Shown here in pieces: positions 17,019 to 26,809 of a stretch of 64,000 nucleotides of DNA. The DNA is from a virus: the IMG/VR virus record IMGVR_UViG_3300027782_000032, positions 124,001 through 188,000 of that record; one strand, given 5' to 3'. Below the pieces are notes generated by a model. It was not told where the DNA came from. It worked only from the letters and a program-made list of their open reading frames with translations, and did not search any database. Within the stretch, counting starts at the first letter, position 1. Every line of letters starts with the position of its first letter. Both the position numbers and the translations under genes were made by a program.

Positions 17019-18069
17019 TAGGCCACTCCTTTGATGCTTCTGGCATCGACTCTCCTATGTCTTGAAACTGAGATTGGAGACGTCTCCACAACTCCATCTT
17101 TAAAGCGCCTGGGTCTTCATGCTTATCCATCTTAACTTTTATGATCTTAGACCTTGGAGCAGCCTGCTGAAGCTTGTCAACTAAAGACTCAGCCTTGTAA
17201 GCCACGTCTCCGTCTAAAGCTATAGCTATGGGCTTACCATTAAAGTTCTGTCCGATTAAAGCAAGCTGACCAGCACTACAGTCACTGCCGAATATAGCTA
17301 CACCTGCCGGACCTATTGACCAAACATCTATTGGACCCTCACACACTACTATCATTGGTTGTAGCTTCGCATTGTCTATGTTGTAAAGAAGCATGGACTT
17401 CTTCATTCCAACTGGGTTTATATATTTTTGTTTCTTCTTCAATGGGTCGTCATAAATTATTCTTGCCTGATAACCCATTAACTTTGAACCTTGAAATATG
17501 GGTATGTAAAGTCTTTCTCTAAGGGTTGGAATAGCCATGTCGTCTATCCAGCCTACACCTAGATACTTATCAAGAACGGCTGGGTTATATCCCCTAGACT
17601 CAACATACTTTATGGCTTCGTGATCCTTGCTAAGAGACGATAGGCTTGTAAGTCTTTCTGGAGGTCTGCATTCAGTAAGAGCTATCAATGCCTCAGAAGA
17701 CATAGGCTTATCAACTACTGAAAGAGTTATCTTAGAAGACGTATTGAACAACCACATGTGAAGTTGATCTAAGTTAAGCTTACCTAGCTCGCCTCTAGTG
17801 CATGCTGTCTCGTTAAAGCAGTTTGCCATGTGTCTGTACTCAAACCATCTGTGGTTTATGTACAACCTATGTCTTGTCTCTTTACAAAAAGGACAGCAGA
17901 CCCTGTAATATTCTCCATTTACTATAGAGGTAGGCCTCTCTCCATTAGATGAGGGGCGCATCACCATGCCGACCCCTCTATTATTAACATAGACCTGACC
18001 AAACAACTTCTTAAGCTTAAAGTATAGTTCAGGGCACAACACGTCATCATAACTAGTCGAAGTGCTCAT
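17011..18069 (-). CDS. DNA primase with zinc finger and TOPRIM domain
   Basis: The N-terminal part has CCPFC (about residue 58) followed by further cysteines, a zinc-ribbon like that of T7 gp4 and DnaG primases. A TOPRIM fold follows, with VVCEGPIDVWS (catalytic Glu, near 245) and IALDGDV (DxD, near 285). It should make RNA primers for lagging-strand synthesis. It lies between the DnaB-type helicase and the polymerase. The ATG follows AGAAAGGAAAGTT. The palindrome copy at 17075 encodes WRRL in its C-terminus. Confidence 0.85.
   Translation of the reverse strand: MSTSTSYDDVLCPELYFKLKKLFGQVYVNNRGVGMVMRPSSNGERPTSIVNGEYYRVCCPFCKETRHRLYINHRWFEYRHMANCFNETACTRGELGKLNLDQLHMWLFNTSSKITLSVVDKPMSSEALIALTECRPPERLTSLSSLSKDHEAIKYVESRGYNPAVLDKYLGVGWIDDMAIPTLRERLYIPIFQGSKLMGYQARIIYDDPLKKKQKYINPVGMKKSMLLYNIDNAKLQPMIVVCEGPIDVWSIGPAGVAIFGSDCSAGQLALIGQNFNGKPIAIALDGDVAYKAESLVDKLQQAAPRSKIIKVKMDKHEDPGALKMELWRRLQSQFQDIGESMPEASKEWPND
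17075..17088. repeat. dispersed 14-bp palindrome, copy 2
   Basis: TGGAGACGTCTCCA, exact, inside the primase gene near its 3' end, encoding Trp-Arg-Arg-Leu. Confidence 0.95.
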
Positions 18070-18080
18070 AACTTTCCTTT

Positions 18081-19739
18081 CTAGGAATCCCTGTCAGAGT
18101 AATCATCGGAAGCTGCTTTGTAACTTCGGCTTGTTGGTACATCCATAGAGCTGCCTGAGAACGATGCTCTTATAAAACCTGCTTGCTCATCTATGACCCA
18201 TTCGTTGTTTAAAGAGTAAGTGCACGAATCAGCTTCAAACTTTATGACTGCACAATTCTTAGAAGTATGTTCATCCTCCCTATACTTAGTAGCGTCAAGC
18301 CTTTGACATCCGCTGTTTAAGTCCTTCTGCCCAAGGCAAAACATCCTATGGCAGTTTTCAGCAAAGTCCTTACATTCGCTAGCCATGGAGTGATGAAGCG
18401 GCTTATGAGCTTTAATACTATTAGCTTCTCCACTAAGCTGATGAAGAAGCCAAACGCAGCAGTTATAGCTAAGACCTATATTGACTGATACGTCTTCAGC
18501 TAGCTTTCTTATGTAGTGACGCATGTTCTCAACTTTTATACCCTTAGCCGATATGTGCCTGTCAACGATAAGCTTAACGTAATCGACAACCATCAAAGCT
18601 ATCTCAACGTTCTTAAAGTTAACTAGCTTGTCAACCTGGGCTGTAAGCTCAGAAGTGTAGCCATGCCCGAGCTTAGTACCTCCGGAGCCGCTCATGTCAA
18701 GAAGTTGAACATACGTGTTAACTAATGACTTTGTATCCCTGAACCTATCTGACTCTGAAATCCTAAGAACTTCTTCTATAACTCCTGAGTATCTCTTTAG
18801 CTCGTAATCTTTAAGGTTGCCGCTAGTTGAAAGAAGAGCTCCATTAATAACGTGGGCCTTAATAGTATTTAATGGAGTTTTAGACACAGTTGCAGCAAGC
18901 CTAAGTCTTATAGAGTCTATGTTACCTTCGTAATTAGCATAAACGCCTACTTTACGCTTATACGGCCTTCCTTCGGCTAAACATAGAATCTCTCTAGCTC
19001 GCTCAGTAAAGCAATGGTTGGCTATAATGTTTATACCCATCCAAGTCTTACCTGCGCCTGTACCAGCAAGAAGACCGTAAATGTCTCCAGCTGCAACCCC
19101 TCCTGTCATAAACTTGTCAAAGTAAGGTAGACCCATTGGAGCTCCTATAGCTATGTTAGGTTTCCAAACGTCTGGAATAGACTCACACATTGCTGATGAG
19201 CCAGCTCCTTTAAAGTTGTTGTATATTTTGCTAAAATGACCTAACAAGATAGAAGGGTCTTTAGACACTGATTGAACAGATGATGTCTTACTAAAGTGAC
19301 TGTACAGCTTATCGTGTACGCCTCTCTCGGTTAAAAACCTTTGAATAACTTCTCTACATATATGACGGTTAGCCTCTACGTTGTCTTTAGGAACTAAGAA
19401 AGCCTCGTCTATTATTTGAAACACAGACTGCTTAAGTTGAGCTGCCTCATGAGTGCCTCCCCTGAGCTCGTCATCATCGATAGTTATAGTTTTGAATATT
19501 TCAGCTGTAAGCGACAGGTCTTTGTAAACCGTCTTCATGTAAAGCTTAATACTATTAACGATAACTCTGTAAGCTCTTTCATCGTGACTAAAGTATCCTG
19601 TGTTAAAATACTCTAGCGACTCAAGTATTAGCAGACGGTCCGCTATAAGATGCTTTACCATGAAGTCTACTGTAGTTGAATCAAGCCTGTAGACCGTCTC
19701 TATAGTAGTATCTACTAAACTTTCAGATTTATCATGCAT
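18081..19739 (-). CDS. DnaB-type replicative helicase
   Basis: Residues about 215-235 read GGVAAGDIYGLLAGTGAGKTW, a RecA-like Walker A, and VEIALMVVDYVKLI (near 385) is the Walker B strand. The block NCCVWLLHQLSG corresponds to the sensor strand ahead of the arginine-finger region in DnaB family helicases. A 552-aa length with a 200-residue N-terminal region fits a hexameric replicative helicase. It is 11 bases from the primase gene, the usual phage pairing. GGAGGTCAT precedes the ATG. Confidence 0.85.
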   Translation of the reverse strand: MHDKSESLVDTTIETVYRLDSTTVDFMVKHLIADRLLILESLEYFNTGYFSHDERAYRVIVNSIKLYMKTVYKDLSLTAEIFKTITIDDDELRGGTHEAAQLKQSVFQIIDEAFLVPKDNVEANRHICREVIQRFLTERGVHDKLYSHFSKTSSVQSVSKDPSILLGHFSKIYNNFKGAGSSAMCESIPDVWKPNIAIGAPMGLPYFDKFMTGGVAAGDIYGLLAGTGAGKTWMGINIIANHCFTERAREILCLAEGRPYKRKVGVYANYEGNIDSIRLRLAATVSKTPLNTIKAHVINGALLSTSGNLKDYELKRYSGVIEEVLRISESDRFRDTKSLVNTYVQLLDMSGSGGTKLGHGYTSELTAQVDKLVNFKNVEIALMVVDYVKLIVDRHISAKGIKVENMRHYIRKLAEDVSVNIGLSYNCCVWLLHQLSGEANSIKAHKPLHHSMASECKDFAENCHRMFCLGQKDLNSGCQRLDATKYREDEHTSKNCAVIKFEADSCTYSLNNEWVIDEQAGFIRASFSGSSMDVPTSRSYKAASDDYSDRDS

Positions 19740-19751
19740 ATGACCTCCGTG

Positions 19752-20450
19752 TTACAACACTATGCTTTTGGTATTAATTAGAAGCTTGGACCTTTCCTGA
19801 TTTAAAGCTGATAGAGCTTTATCTGCAAAAGATTTATGTATAATGTCAGGTATAACAGTTTCATAAACATCAACTCTCATCAAATAGTCTTTAATGGCTG
19901 TGCTTATCATGTTAGGCGGTATGTCTGCTGACTCATTCATAAACATAATAGAGTTTACTTTGAAGAAACAAGACACGTCGCTACTCACTATGACATCCAA
20001 GAAAGAACGTTCGTTCTTTATAAGGTGCATTGAGTTTACAAGGTTAACCTCAACAACCTTTCTATAAGACATTATTAAATTGTGAGTCTCTTGTCTTTCA
20101 GCTTCTCTGCTAGAGTTGGTTATCGACACTGCCCTTTCTGTGTAACATGCACTAGCTGCAGGTGGTCCTCCCATAGACGTGTCAAACTGAGTTCTTATTA
20201 GTTCTAGCAGTGTTACTTTGTTATCAATCGAGCATTTAGCTATTAAAGGCCAGACAGGCTTGTAGTCCTTGCCGTACTTATGAAGTATAGCTTCCCCTGG
20301 CCTTGGTCTTAAAACAGAAGTTCCATCGTAATTGGGTATTACTCTGGAACCGTAGTTGGACACTACCCCCTTAGTCTTAAGGAGGTAGTCGCGCATAAAC
20401 ATGCAATAAATACGTCTTGCTTCAAGAGCTAAGGTTCCAATAGACTCCAT
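19752..20450 (-). CDS. hypothetical protein in replication operon, 232 aa
   Basis: The function is unknown. The protein is mostly helical with a basic first third. It starts at an ATG that overlaps the preceding stop by one base and ends 12 bases before the helicase. Its place directly upstream of the helicase is typical for a helicase loader or replication accessory factor, but no loader motif (such as a P-loop) is present, so this stays inference. Confidence 0.6.
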   Translation of the reverse strand: MESIGTLALEARRIYCMFMRDYLLKTKGVVSNYGSRVIPNYDGTSVLRPRPGEAILHKYGKDYKPVWPLIAKCSIDNKVTLLELIRTQFDTSMGGPPAASACYTERAVSITNSSREAERQETHNLIMSYRKVVEVNLVNSMHLIKNERSFLDVIVSSDVSCFFKVNSIMFMNESADIPPNMISTAIKDYLMRVDVYETVIPDIIHKSFADKALSALNQERSKLLINTKSIVL

Positions 20451-21199
20451 TACTTTGCGCCTTCAAGAGCGCTTATCTCTGCTCTTTCAAACTCAGCAGA
20501 TTTTATTCTAGACATAACAGCAGCTGAACTCTCTAAAACCCTTAGCTTTCTAAGCCTAGGAATATTTGTATAAATTGTGCTTCCAATTTTACAATTGTCT
20601 TCACCAAACTTTATCTTAAGTCTCTTTGTAAGGTTGTAATCATCTATTATGCCTACTATAGAATCTATTTTTAAGTACGTTAATTCGTACTCTTCTTCGT
20701 AAGGTTCTTCATTTAAAAAAAGCTCATCATTATCGCCTAATACTACATCGCCATTTGTCATAAAAGTTTTAATAGCTGTTACTTCTATGAAGTTAGAGGC
20801 AGCAACTACTGTCGGATGGCCTGTAACAGCAGTAGGCTGTACATAAATGCATGGTACCTCTTCCAGACTTAAAGTAATAACAGTGTCGTACTTATCTGAA
20901 TATTTATAAACTGCATACTTTTTATCAACCAATGTAGCTAGCATTTTTTTAAACTCAGGAGAATCATCTTTAAGTAAAAACTCCATAAGCCCCTGATCAC
21001 CTCCAGACGCGTACGCTATGCTGTTTATAATCTTCTTACTTAAAGCTGTAATAGTAGGGCAGTATATAACCTCTTCGAAGTAAGGAGCAACTTCTCCTCT
21101 CTTTTTCCATGAAGGCATGTTTTCATAACCTAAAACAACCGACCAAACCTTAGGTACTTTTTCTGAAAACCTTGTCTTCTTTTTAGTTTCTTCTGTCAT
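20450..21199 (-). CDS. hypothetical protein in replication operon, 249 aa
   Basis: I do not recognise it. The sequence has beta-rich runs (YDTVITLSLEEVPCIYV) and an acidic loop (LFLNEEPYEEEYEL). It lies between the UvsW-like helicase and the 232-aa gene, overlapping the latter by one base. The ribosome binding site is weak (GAGTACAAC), so translation may depend on the gene upstream. Confidence 0.6.
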   Translation of the reverse strand: MTEETKKKTRFSEKVPKVWSVVLGYENMPSWKKRGEVAPYFEEVIYCPTITALSKKIINSIAYASGGDQGLMEFLLKDDSPEFKKMLATLVDKKYAVYKYSDKYDTVITLSLEEVPCIYVQPTAVTGHPTVVAASNFIEVTAIKTFMTNGDVVLGDNDELFLNEEPYEEEYELTYLKIDSIVGIIDDYNLTKRLKIKFGEDNCKIGSTIYTNIPRLRKLRVLESSAAVMSRIKSAEFERAEISALEGAK

Positions 21200-21225
21200 G
21201 TTGTACTCAATTCTTTTAAAAAGGT

Positions 21226-22779
21226 TTAAAGTTCTTCATCTACTGAATCAAACGCTTCATCTAATATGTCTGCTTCAAAGTTATGAGTATCTATCTCAGA
21301 CTTAATAAACTTCTCAGCCCAACCCATTTGCTTGTAGCTAGCCCTTCTACTCTTACTTCTATTAAGGAAAGTAAAATCGAAGGCATCCATGAAATCAACA
21401 ACCAAACCAAACTTTTTACCTGACTCGTCATGTTTTCTAGCAACTCTACCTGGAGCTTGAATATCTACTATCTTGCTAGATCTAGCATCTGCTCGTATCA
21501 ACACGCAAAGCTGTGCAAAGTCTACACCTGTAGACCACACGTCAGTGCTTATAACTTTTTTTAGAGTAGCCCTCTCAAAGCCAAGTCTCATATCTTCTCT
21601 TCTAGCAGGAGTCATCAAAGGCTCGGCAACTGGGTCAATAAGTTCCTTGTTTACATAAGCTTGGTAGTCGTCTGGATCCATTGAGTCATAACACAGCTGA
21701 AACTCAGGTAGAAACTGCTTAAGATGTATAGCGTGCTCTATTGACTTAACCATGATTAAAACCTGATCATCATCATCGTACTCTCTAGCTTTAGCCGCTA
21801 TAGCTTTATTTCTTTCTTCGTTTCGCCATATACCCCACCTCTCCTTAGACACTCCACTCATATCTGAAAATGCGCTTGGACCATTACCCTTTACATACAC
21901 CCACTCAACCTTGATAGGAACTACAAGGTCTACGCTTACAGCGTCGCTATATGATAGTTGGAATATCCTAGGCCCAAATATTGCTTCTAGCATGAAATGA
22001 GCTCCATCCATTCTTCCGTCTGGAGAAGCAGTGAACCCAAACTTACGTGTCCTCATAAACTTACCTAGTTCATGCTGATACGTTGGAGCTACAGCTTCGT
22101 GTGCTTCATCGTAAAGAAGGATGTCTGCCAGACCTTCGCCTTCGTGGGATATCCTATGCATACTATCAGCAGTAATAACTGTAACTCTATCCCAAGTCTT
22201 CTTCCCGCTACCAACCATTCCAAGAGCAGGTATAAACTTTGACAACCCAGAGTGAATGCGACGCATAACGTCAACTCTTCTGGTTACTATCTGAATCTTT
22301 GCTTTTGGATAAGCCAAGCATACTGCTGCAAACATAAAAGTCTTACCAAAGCCTGTTGGCCCTACGATGATGCCGCCGCGAGAAGTAAGTATAGCTGCCA
22401 AGCATTCATCCTGCTTGTCTCTAAGCTCCATCCTACCCTTTAGTCTCATTATGTCGTACTTGAAGGCTGGGCCGCTGTGGTATTCTTTGTCTATGTCTAC
22501 AATTGAAACCTTGTAGCCTAATCGCTCTGCATCAGCTTTTACCTTTGATAAAAACCCAGCTGGGCAAACCAAGTTATTAAGACCGTCATATTGAAACACT
22601 CTTCTTATCTCTGTGGTTATTCCACCCTTCTTTGAAAAGTAGGTGGGTTGGTTGTAAGTGTTGTGAGTGTAACAAAGCCTGCTCTCTAAGCTTTTAGACA
22701 AGTCTTCCGGTAGAGAACTCATTCCTGGCACTGACACTTGAAGCAGAGAGTTACCTATAGTAAATAAAACTTCACTCAT
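21226..22779 (-). CDS. UvsW-like superfamily 2 DNA helicase
   Basis: The motifs of an SF2 helicase are in order: motif I GPTGFGKT (near 142), motif II DEAH (near 226), motif III FTASP (near 250) and a motif VI-like QAPGRVARKH (near 430). Order and length (517 aa) fit T4 UvsW-type or ComFA/RadD-like branch-migration helicases used in recombination-dependent replication. The start is set by GAAGGAG seven bases before the ATG at 22779. A longer reading to 22908 would begin inside a promoter -35 box and is rejected. It has its own sigma-70-like promoter. Confidence 0.85.
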   Translation of the reverse strand: MSEVLFTIGNSLLQVSVPGMSSLPEDLSKSLESRLCYTHNTYNQPTYFSKKGGITTEIRRVFQYDGLNNLVCPAGFLSKVKADAERLGYKVSIVDIDKEYHSGPAFKYDIMRLKGRMELRDKQDECLAAILTSRGGIIVGPTGFGKTFMFAAVCLAYPKAKIQIVTRRVDVMRRIHSGLSKFIPALGMVGSGKKTWDRVTVITADSMHRISHEGEGLADILLYDEAHEAVAPTYQHELGKFMRTRKFGFTASPDGRMDGAHFMLEAIFGPRIFQLSYSDAVSVDLVVPIKVEWVYVKGNGPSAFSDMSGVSKERWGIWRNEERNKAIAAKAREYDDDDQVLIMVKSIEHAIHLKQFLPEFQLCYDSMDPDDYQAYVNKELIDPVAEPLMTPARREDMRLGFERATLKKVISTDVWSTGVDFAQLCVLIRADARSSKIVDIQAPGRVARKHDESGKKFGLVVDFMDAFDFTFLNRSKSRRASYKQMGWAEKFIKSEIDTHNFEADILDEAFDSVDEEL

Positions 22780-22879
22780 AATCGCTCCTTCGAACTTTAA
22801 ACTCAAAATAATAGATTTATGGCAGCCTCTGGAGGTACCAGTGATTGCCACTTTTGTTGTTACTAAGTAGGTCTTTCGG

Positions 22880-22908
22880 ATTCTATTTTGATAGAAGGTT
22901 TGAGTCAA
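22880..22908 (-). promoter_or_regulatory. sigma-70-type promoter for the UvsW-like gene
   Basis: On the minus strand TTGACT (22903-22908) is followed after 17 bases by TAGAAT (22880-22885), each one base off consensus. Transcription would begin near 22873, giving a leader of about 95 bases that contains a short hairpin around 22829-22860. Confidence 0.72.
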
Positions 22909-22928
22909 TTACTGAACTTAAAACAAGT

Positions 22929-22973
22929 TTTGTAATTGATTACAAAGCGTTACATGCTAGTAAGTTAAACTTA
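22929..22973. promoter_or_regulatory. two palindromes upstream of a promoter
   Basis: TTTGTAAT-TG-ATTACAAA (22929-22946) and TAAGTT-A-AACTTA (22961-22973) lie upstream of the -35 box. They are candidate operators for an activator or repressor. Confidence 0.5.
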
Positions 22974-23002
22974 ATAATATTAAAAATAAACTTACATGTA
23001 CA

Positions 23003-23917
23003 CTACTTCAACTTGCTAAGGTGAATAGCCAAACCTATTGAATCCTTCTCTTGTGAAAAGAAAAGATCTGGATCAAACACTTTCTCCATCCAAGGGTTTG
23101 GATATGGATATATGCTGTCCATCCAAGCCATACGTACAAACTTGATAAAGAGCTGAGACATTCTTAACGAACTAACCCAAGGTTTGTGGTTTGCCCATTT
23201 AGTACTGCCTTCTCTTATAATAAACCAACCAGGCCTAGTCATCTCGGATATGGAAGCTGACAAGCCCTTGGACCAGCAGGAGTAAACGTCAAACTTCTTT
23301 ACAAGCTTATCGTCAGTCTGTGGTCCATTGCACAAGCCAAGCCAAGAATACAACCTTGAAAGCCTAGATGGATGGTTAGGGTCTATATACCACCTTGGGT
23401 CACCTATTCTAGCCATAACCTTTGTGAAGAACATGTCATCTATATGAGGTATGAAGCTTACATAGTTCCATACAGGATGCTGCTTCATTAGCTCACAAGC
23501 TTTTATGTGAGAGCCTTCTGTCTCTGATCTTATAAGAGCCCCAACCCCGTATGAAGCGCAATCTAACATATCAGCCTCATGCCAACCACCTAAAGACGGA
23601 ATAGCTGAAGCCATTCTCATCTTAATAAGATTAGCCGGCGCATCGTTGTTAGATACTATGATTGGGCTGCCTATCTCAAGAGACTTGAGCCTGTGCTTAA
23701 CTTTAAGCCGGTACAATCTTACAATCATACCGGCGTTTGAACCACTACCTAAAACACGAATCTTATCAGGGCAGTTTCCAGAGGTCTCAAGCTTGTCTAT
23801 GTAACCCTCAACAGTAAGCTTAGTGCTGTAAGGCATTCTGTCGCCTTCTATAACCCACACCTCACTGTTGCTGTCTAAGGCAAGCTTGAAAACCGAACCT
23901 TCTACTGTTGTACCCAT
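23003..23917 (-). CDS. hypothetical protein, 304 aa
   Basis: The function is unknown. The protein is Trp- and aromatic-rich towards the C-terminus and has a beta-rich N-terminus (VEGSVFKLALDSNSEVWVIE). It sits between the SbcC-like gene and the UvsW-like gene in the recombination block, so a repair role is possible but not shown by any motif. AGGTGATAG precedes the ATG. Confidence 0.62.
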   Translation of the reverse strand: MGTTVEGSVFKLALDSNSEVWVIEGDRMPYSTKLTVEGYIDKLETSGNCPDKIRVLGSGSNAGMIVRLYRLKVKHRLKSLEIGSPIIVSNNDAPANLIKMRMASAIPSLGGWHEADMLDCASYGVGALIRSETEGSHIKACELMKQHPVWNYVSFIPHIDDMFFTKVMARIGDPRWYIDPNHPSRLSRLYSWLGLCNGPQTDDKLVKKFDVYSCWSKGLSASISEMTRPGWFIIREGSTKWANHKPWVSSLRMSQLFIKFVRMAWMDSIYPYPNPWMEKVFDPDLFFSQEKDSIGLAIHLSKLK

Positions 23918-23924
23918 CTATCAC

Positions 23925-26039
23925 CTATTTATAAAGAGTCAGCGTATGATCGCACATGCGCTCCATAGCTTTCTCGTGACTGACTACAATAACTTGCAGT
24001 CCAGAGGACTTAGACATAGCTCTTAGTCTATTGAAAGCTGTGTCTAAACATTCGATGTTGTCATCGTCTAGACCTACGGTTGGTTCATCAAGTACTAACA
24101 GGTTTACACCTGAAGCTACTCCAAACTGAACAGCTAGCCTGAATGCAAGAGCCAGAACAACCTTCTCACCGCCTGACAATCTAGCCGCTGGTAAGTCTCT
24201 TCCGTCATTGAACTTTGCCCAGAACACAAGCTCGTCATCAGAGTAAACTCTGAACGGAGCGTTAAAGTCTTCTAGATACTCATTCAACTTAATCACTGTC
24301 CTCTTTAAGTAGTTTACCGTAAGTCTCTTCGGTAAGTTAGACTTATGCATAACTTCTTTAAGATTTTCAAAATGATCCTTAGCAACTTTATTAACCCTAG
24401 CTTCTTCTATGTCTCCAACCAGCTTATCTCTTCTATTATATAAGTAATCTAAAGTTTCAACAGTTGCTTTTGATTGCTCTTCAAATCGTATTTTCTTTTC
24501 TCTGTCTTGATTTACTAAATTGATGCTATCACACAATACTCTTTCTTGCATGTAGTAGTCTTCACTTATGTTGCATTCTTTACTTCTAGTTTCAATCTGA
24601 GACAAAAGTGAGTCTCTGGTTGCTTTTAAAGAAGTTATGCAAAAGTCTAAAGCAGAAAGCTTTGATGACAAAGACTCATAGGATGTTCTAAGCTCAGTAA
24701 AGGTAGAAATAAACTTATTAACCTCGTCTTCAGAAACAGAAGGCTGCTCAGGTCTTTCAGTCTGAAGTTTTAGTGTAATTAACTCAAGCTTACTGTTAAG
24801 ACCAGCTAAGTCTGAAGAGTGTTTGTAATTAGCAGTGTCGTACTCTCTGCTAAGCTGATACTGCTTCTTCATGTGGTCTATGAGTGGAGACGTCTCCACT
24901 AGATGCTTAGATATAGCGTCTATTGCAGCTAAAAGTACTTCTCCGGTAGTACCACATACAGGGCACTCTTTCTTTGAAGTAAGTTGAATTAGGTTCTGCC
25001 TCTTAGCTTCTAAAGCCCCAGCCGACTGTGAGTACTTCTCAAAATCTAAACCACTAGACTCTATGTAAGGAGACGGCTTTATAGGAGCAGATGCAACTAG
25101 TACTGATATACTTTCTTCAACTATAACAAGCTGAGCCTCATTAGCTGCTTTGCTATTGTCGTACTTATGTATAAGACTCCACTGATACTGATGTTTTTTA
25201 TACTCAGATAGAGCTGCATCTGAGTCTTTAACTAAAGACAGGTCATCAACCTTTGCTGAAAGAGGAGGCCTAGCTTCTTCTGCCTGACTTAGATCAGACA
25301 AAACTAAACTTAGAGTTTCTGAACACTTGTTGATGTCACGTTTTACATCTTTCTTTCTTCTTACTTCGCTGAGGTCTTTTTGAAGCTCAGTGTCGTCTAC
25401 TACGTTTAAAGACACTTCCTTCAAAGATTTCGATATAGACTCAAGTAGTAGAGTCTTCTCTCGTATCTGAGCAAGTACAGACTCTACAGTTTCAGATGGA
25501 ACCTGCACTAATATCTTAGATGAATATTTATTTATCTCGTCGTAGCAAAGTTCTGCTTTGTCTAAACCGTATAGCGACTGCAGAGCTGACAGCCTGTCAG
25601 ATTTAGGTAAAGTAAATATGCTGAACATCTGCCATTGGTCTACAAATATGTAGTCAGACAATATGTTAGAGCTTACTCCGACCAAACCTTCGATAGCAGT
25701 AGTAACTTCTCTGTCTCCAGTCAGTGGAGGCATAGAGTTTATAATTAAAGACCGCTTGTTAGGTCTTAGGTTCCTCTTTATAACAGCCTTACCGCCTGTT
25801 GTAGAAAATGTTAGCTCTACAAATGACTCATCTTTATCTGAGCATATTTTATTAATGTTTTCTGATAGAACACCTTCATTCCTTTTAAAATCTCCAGTAA
25901 GAGCTGCGTACGCTCCCTTGATAGCGTTAGACTTTCCTCCACCGTTAGGCCCTGTTATGGCAGTTATGCCATCAAGAAAAGTCCAGTCAAGTTCTTGATG
26001 CTGGCAGAAGTTACGCAACCGAAGTTTATCAAGTCTCAT
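23925..26039 (-). CDS. SbcC/Rad50-like ATPase (T4 gp46 type)
   Basis: The ends form an ABC-type ATPase: Walker A GPNGGGKS (residues 30-37), signature LSGGEKVVLALAFR (near 621) and Walker B LLVLDEPTVGLDD (near 651). The middle is a long coiled coil interrupted by a zinc hook CPVCG near residue 360. Together with the SbcD-like nuclease at 26881 it should form a DNA end-processing complex that degrades or trims breaks before recombination. At 704 aa it is short for SbcC and close to phage gp46 proteins. GGAGGTATC precedes the ATG. A palindrome copy lies just after the hook region. Confidence 0.9.
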   Translation of the reverse strand: MRLDKLRLRNFCQHQELDWTFLDGITAITGPNGGGKSNAIKGAYAALTGDFKRNEGVLSENINKICSDKDESFVELTFSTTGGKAVIKRNLRPNKRSLIINSMPPLTGDREVTTAIEGLVGVSSNILSDYIFVDQWQMFSIFTLPKSDRLSALQSLYGLDKAELCYDEINKYSSKILVQVPSETVESVLAQIREKTLLLESISKSLKEVSLNVVDDTELQKDLSEVRRKKDVKRDINKCSETLSLVLSDLSQAEEARPPLSAKVDDLSLVKDSDAALSEYKKHQYQWSLIHKYDNSKAANEAQLVIVEESISVLVASAPIKPSPYIESSGLDFEKYSQSAGALEAKRQNLIQLTSKKECPVCGTTGEVLLAAIDAISKHLVETSPLIDHMKKQYQLSREYDTANYKHSSDLAGLNSKLELITLKLQTERPEQPSVSEDEVNKFISTFTELRTSYESLSSKLSALDFCITSLKATRDSLLSQIETRSKECNISEDYYMQERVLCDSINLVNQDREKKIRFEEQSKATVETLDYLYNRRDKLVGDIEEARVNKVAKDHFENLKEVMHKSNLPKRLTVNYLKRTVIKLNEYLEDFNAPFRVYSDDELVFWAKFNDGRDLPAARLSGGEKVVLALAFRLAVQFGVASGVNLLVLDEPTVGLDDDNIECLDTAFNRLRAMSKSSGLQVIVVSHEKAMERMCDHTLTLYK
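24885..24898. repeat. dispersed 14-bp palindrome, copy 3
   Basis: TGGAGACGTCTCCA, extended to an 18-bp palindrome AGTGGAGACGTCTCCACT (24883-24900). It encodes VETSP in the SbcC-like protein. Confidence 0.95.
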
Positions 26040-26080
26040 GATACCTCCAATCTAGTAGGGTAAATGATACATACTAAACA

Positions 26081-26116
26081 AAATAAGCCCACCCCAAAGA
26101 AGAGGTAGGCTTATTT
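26081..26116 (-). terminator. intrinsic terminator
   Basis: A 13-base stem with one mismatch (AAATAAGCCCACC / GGTAGGCTTATTT) and a ten-base loop, followed by TTTTGTTT on the minus strand. It ends the transcript of the proline-rich gene before the SbcC-like gene. Confidence 0.75.
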
Positions 26117-26134
26117 AAAATATAAAACAGTATG

Positions 26135-26809
26135 TTACTTAGTCATAGTTTTATCAGGACCTATGCCTGTATATGGTCTGCCATTTAAGGAGCCTCCTGG
26201 CACGGCTTGCATAACTGCAGGAGCTATAGATGGAGGAGCAGGCTTTGGAATTCTTGTAGCTGGCCTGCTTCCTTTAATTGTAGCAGGCTTCTTTACTGAA
26301 ACTGGCTTTTTAGGTTTAGCCTTATTAATACCTTTAGTCTTAGGAGGAAGTACCTTAGGCTTACCGGTAGGCTTACCCTTAGGCTTTGGGTTACTAGGAG
26401 CCAACGGAGACTCAACTACAGGCTTAGTTGATGGAGGATCAGGAATAGGCTCAGCTGTATTAGATGGCGGTGGAAACCCTGTACAAATCTCAGGAGGAAT
26501 ACTCCATGTGTCAAAGCTTCCATAAATTCCAAAAGAATTAGTAGTAGTAACAGTTGGCGGTGAAGGAACTTTTACTCCTGGAAAGTCTTTATACTGTTTA
26601 ACTAACTGGTTATAATAATCACCTGCTGAGTTAACTTGTGCTCTTGCAGTACCCAAACTTTGAGAAATAGTATTGTCCCATCCTGTATTATCTTTAAGCT
26701 GTGATCGTTTATTATCTAAATCAGTTACTGCTGCTTTAAGATCGTCTTTAGCAGCCTGCAGATCTTTGTTAGCCTTGTCTGGGTCAAACTTAAAAAACAT
26801 GCTGGTCAT
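26135..26809 (-). CDS. proline/lysine-rich protein with coiled-coil N-terminus
   Basis: Residues 8-80 form an amphipathic helix (DLQAAKDDLKAAVTDLDNKR). Residues 80-224 are low-complexity, dominated by Pro, Lys and Thr (KPKGKPTGKPKVLPPKTK), which is natively disordered. The function is unknown; such tails occur in phage structural and nucleic-acid-coating proteins. It lies between the SbcD- and SbcC-like genes and has its own downstream terminator. GAGGTAATAAC precedes the ATG. Confidence 0.6.
   Translation of the reverse strand: MTSMFFKFDPDKANKDLQAAKDDLKAAVTDLDNKRSQLKDNTGWDNTISQSLGTARAQVNSAGDYYNQLVKQYKDFPGVKVPSPPTVTTTNSFGIYGSFDTWSIPPEICTGFPPPSNTAEPIPDPPSTKPVVESPLAPSNPKPKGKPTGKPKVLPPKTKGINKAKPKKPVSVKKPATIKGSRPATRIPKPAPPSIAPAVMQAVPGGSLNGRPYTGIGPDKTMTK

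Noticed and set aside
22780-22908. N-terminal extension of the UvsW-like protein
   Set aside because: It would start at TTG inside a promoter -35 box, before the inferred transcript start; GAAGGAG marks the ATG at 22779.
22780-23002. tRNA-like element in the UvsW leader (GTTCGAA seen)
   Set aside because: No acceptor or anticodon stem can be drawn; the GTTCGAA lies next to the ribosome binding site by chance.
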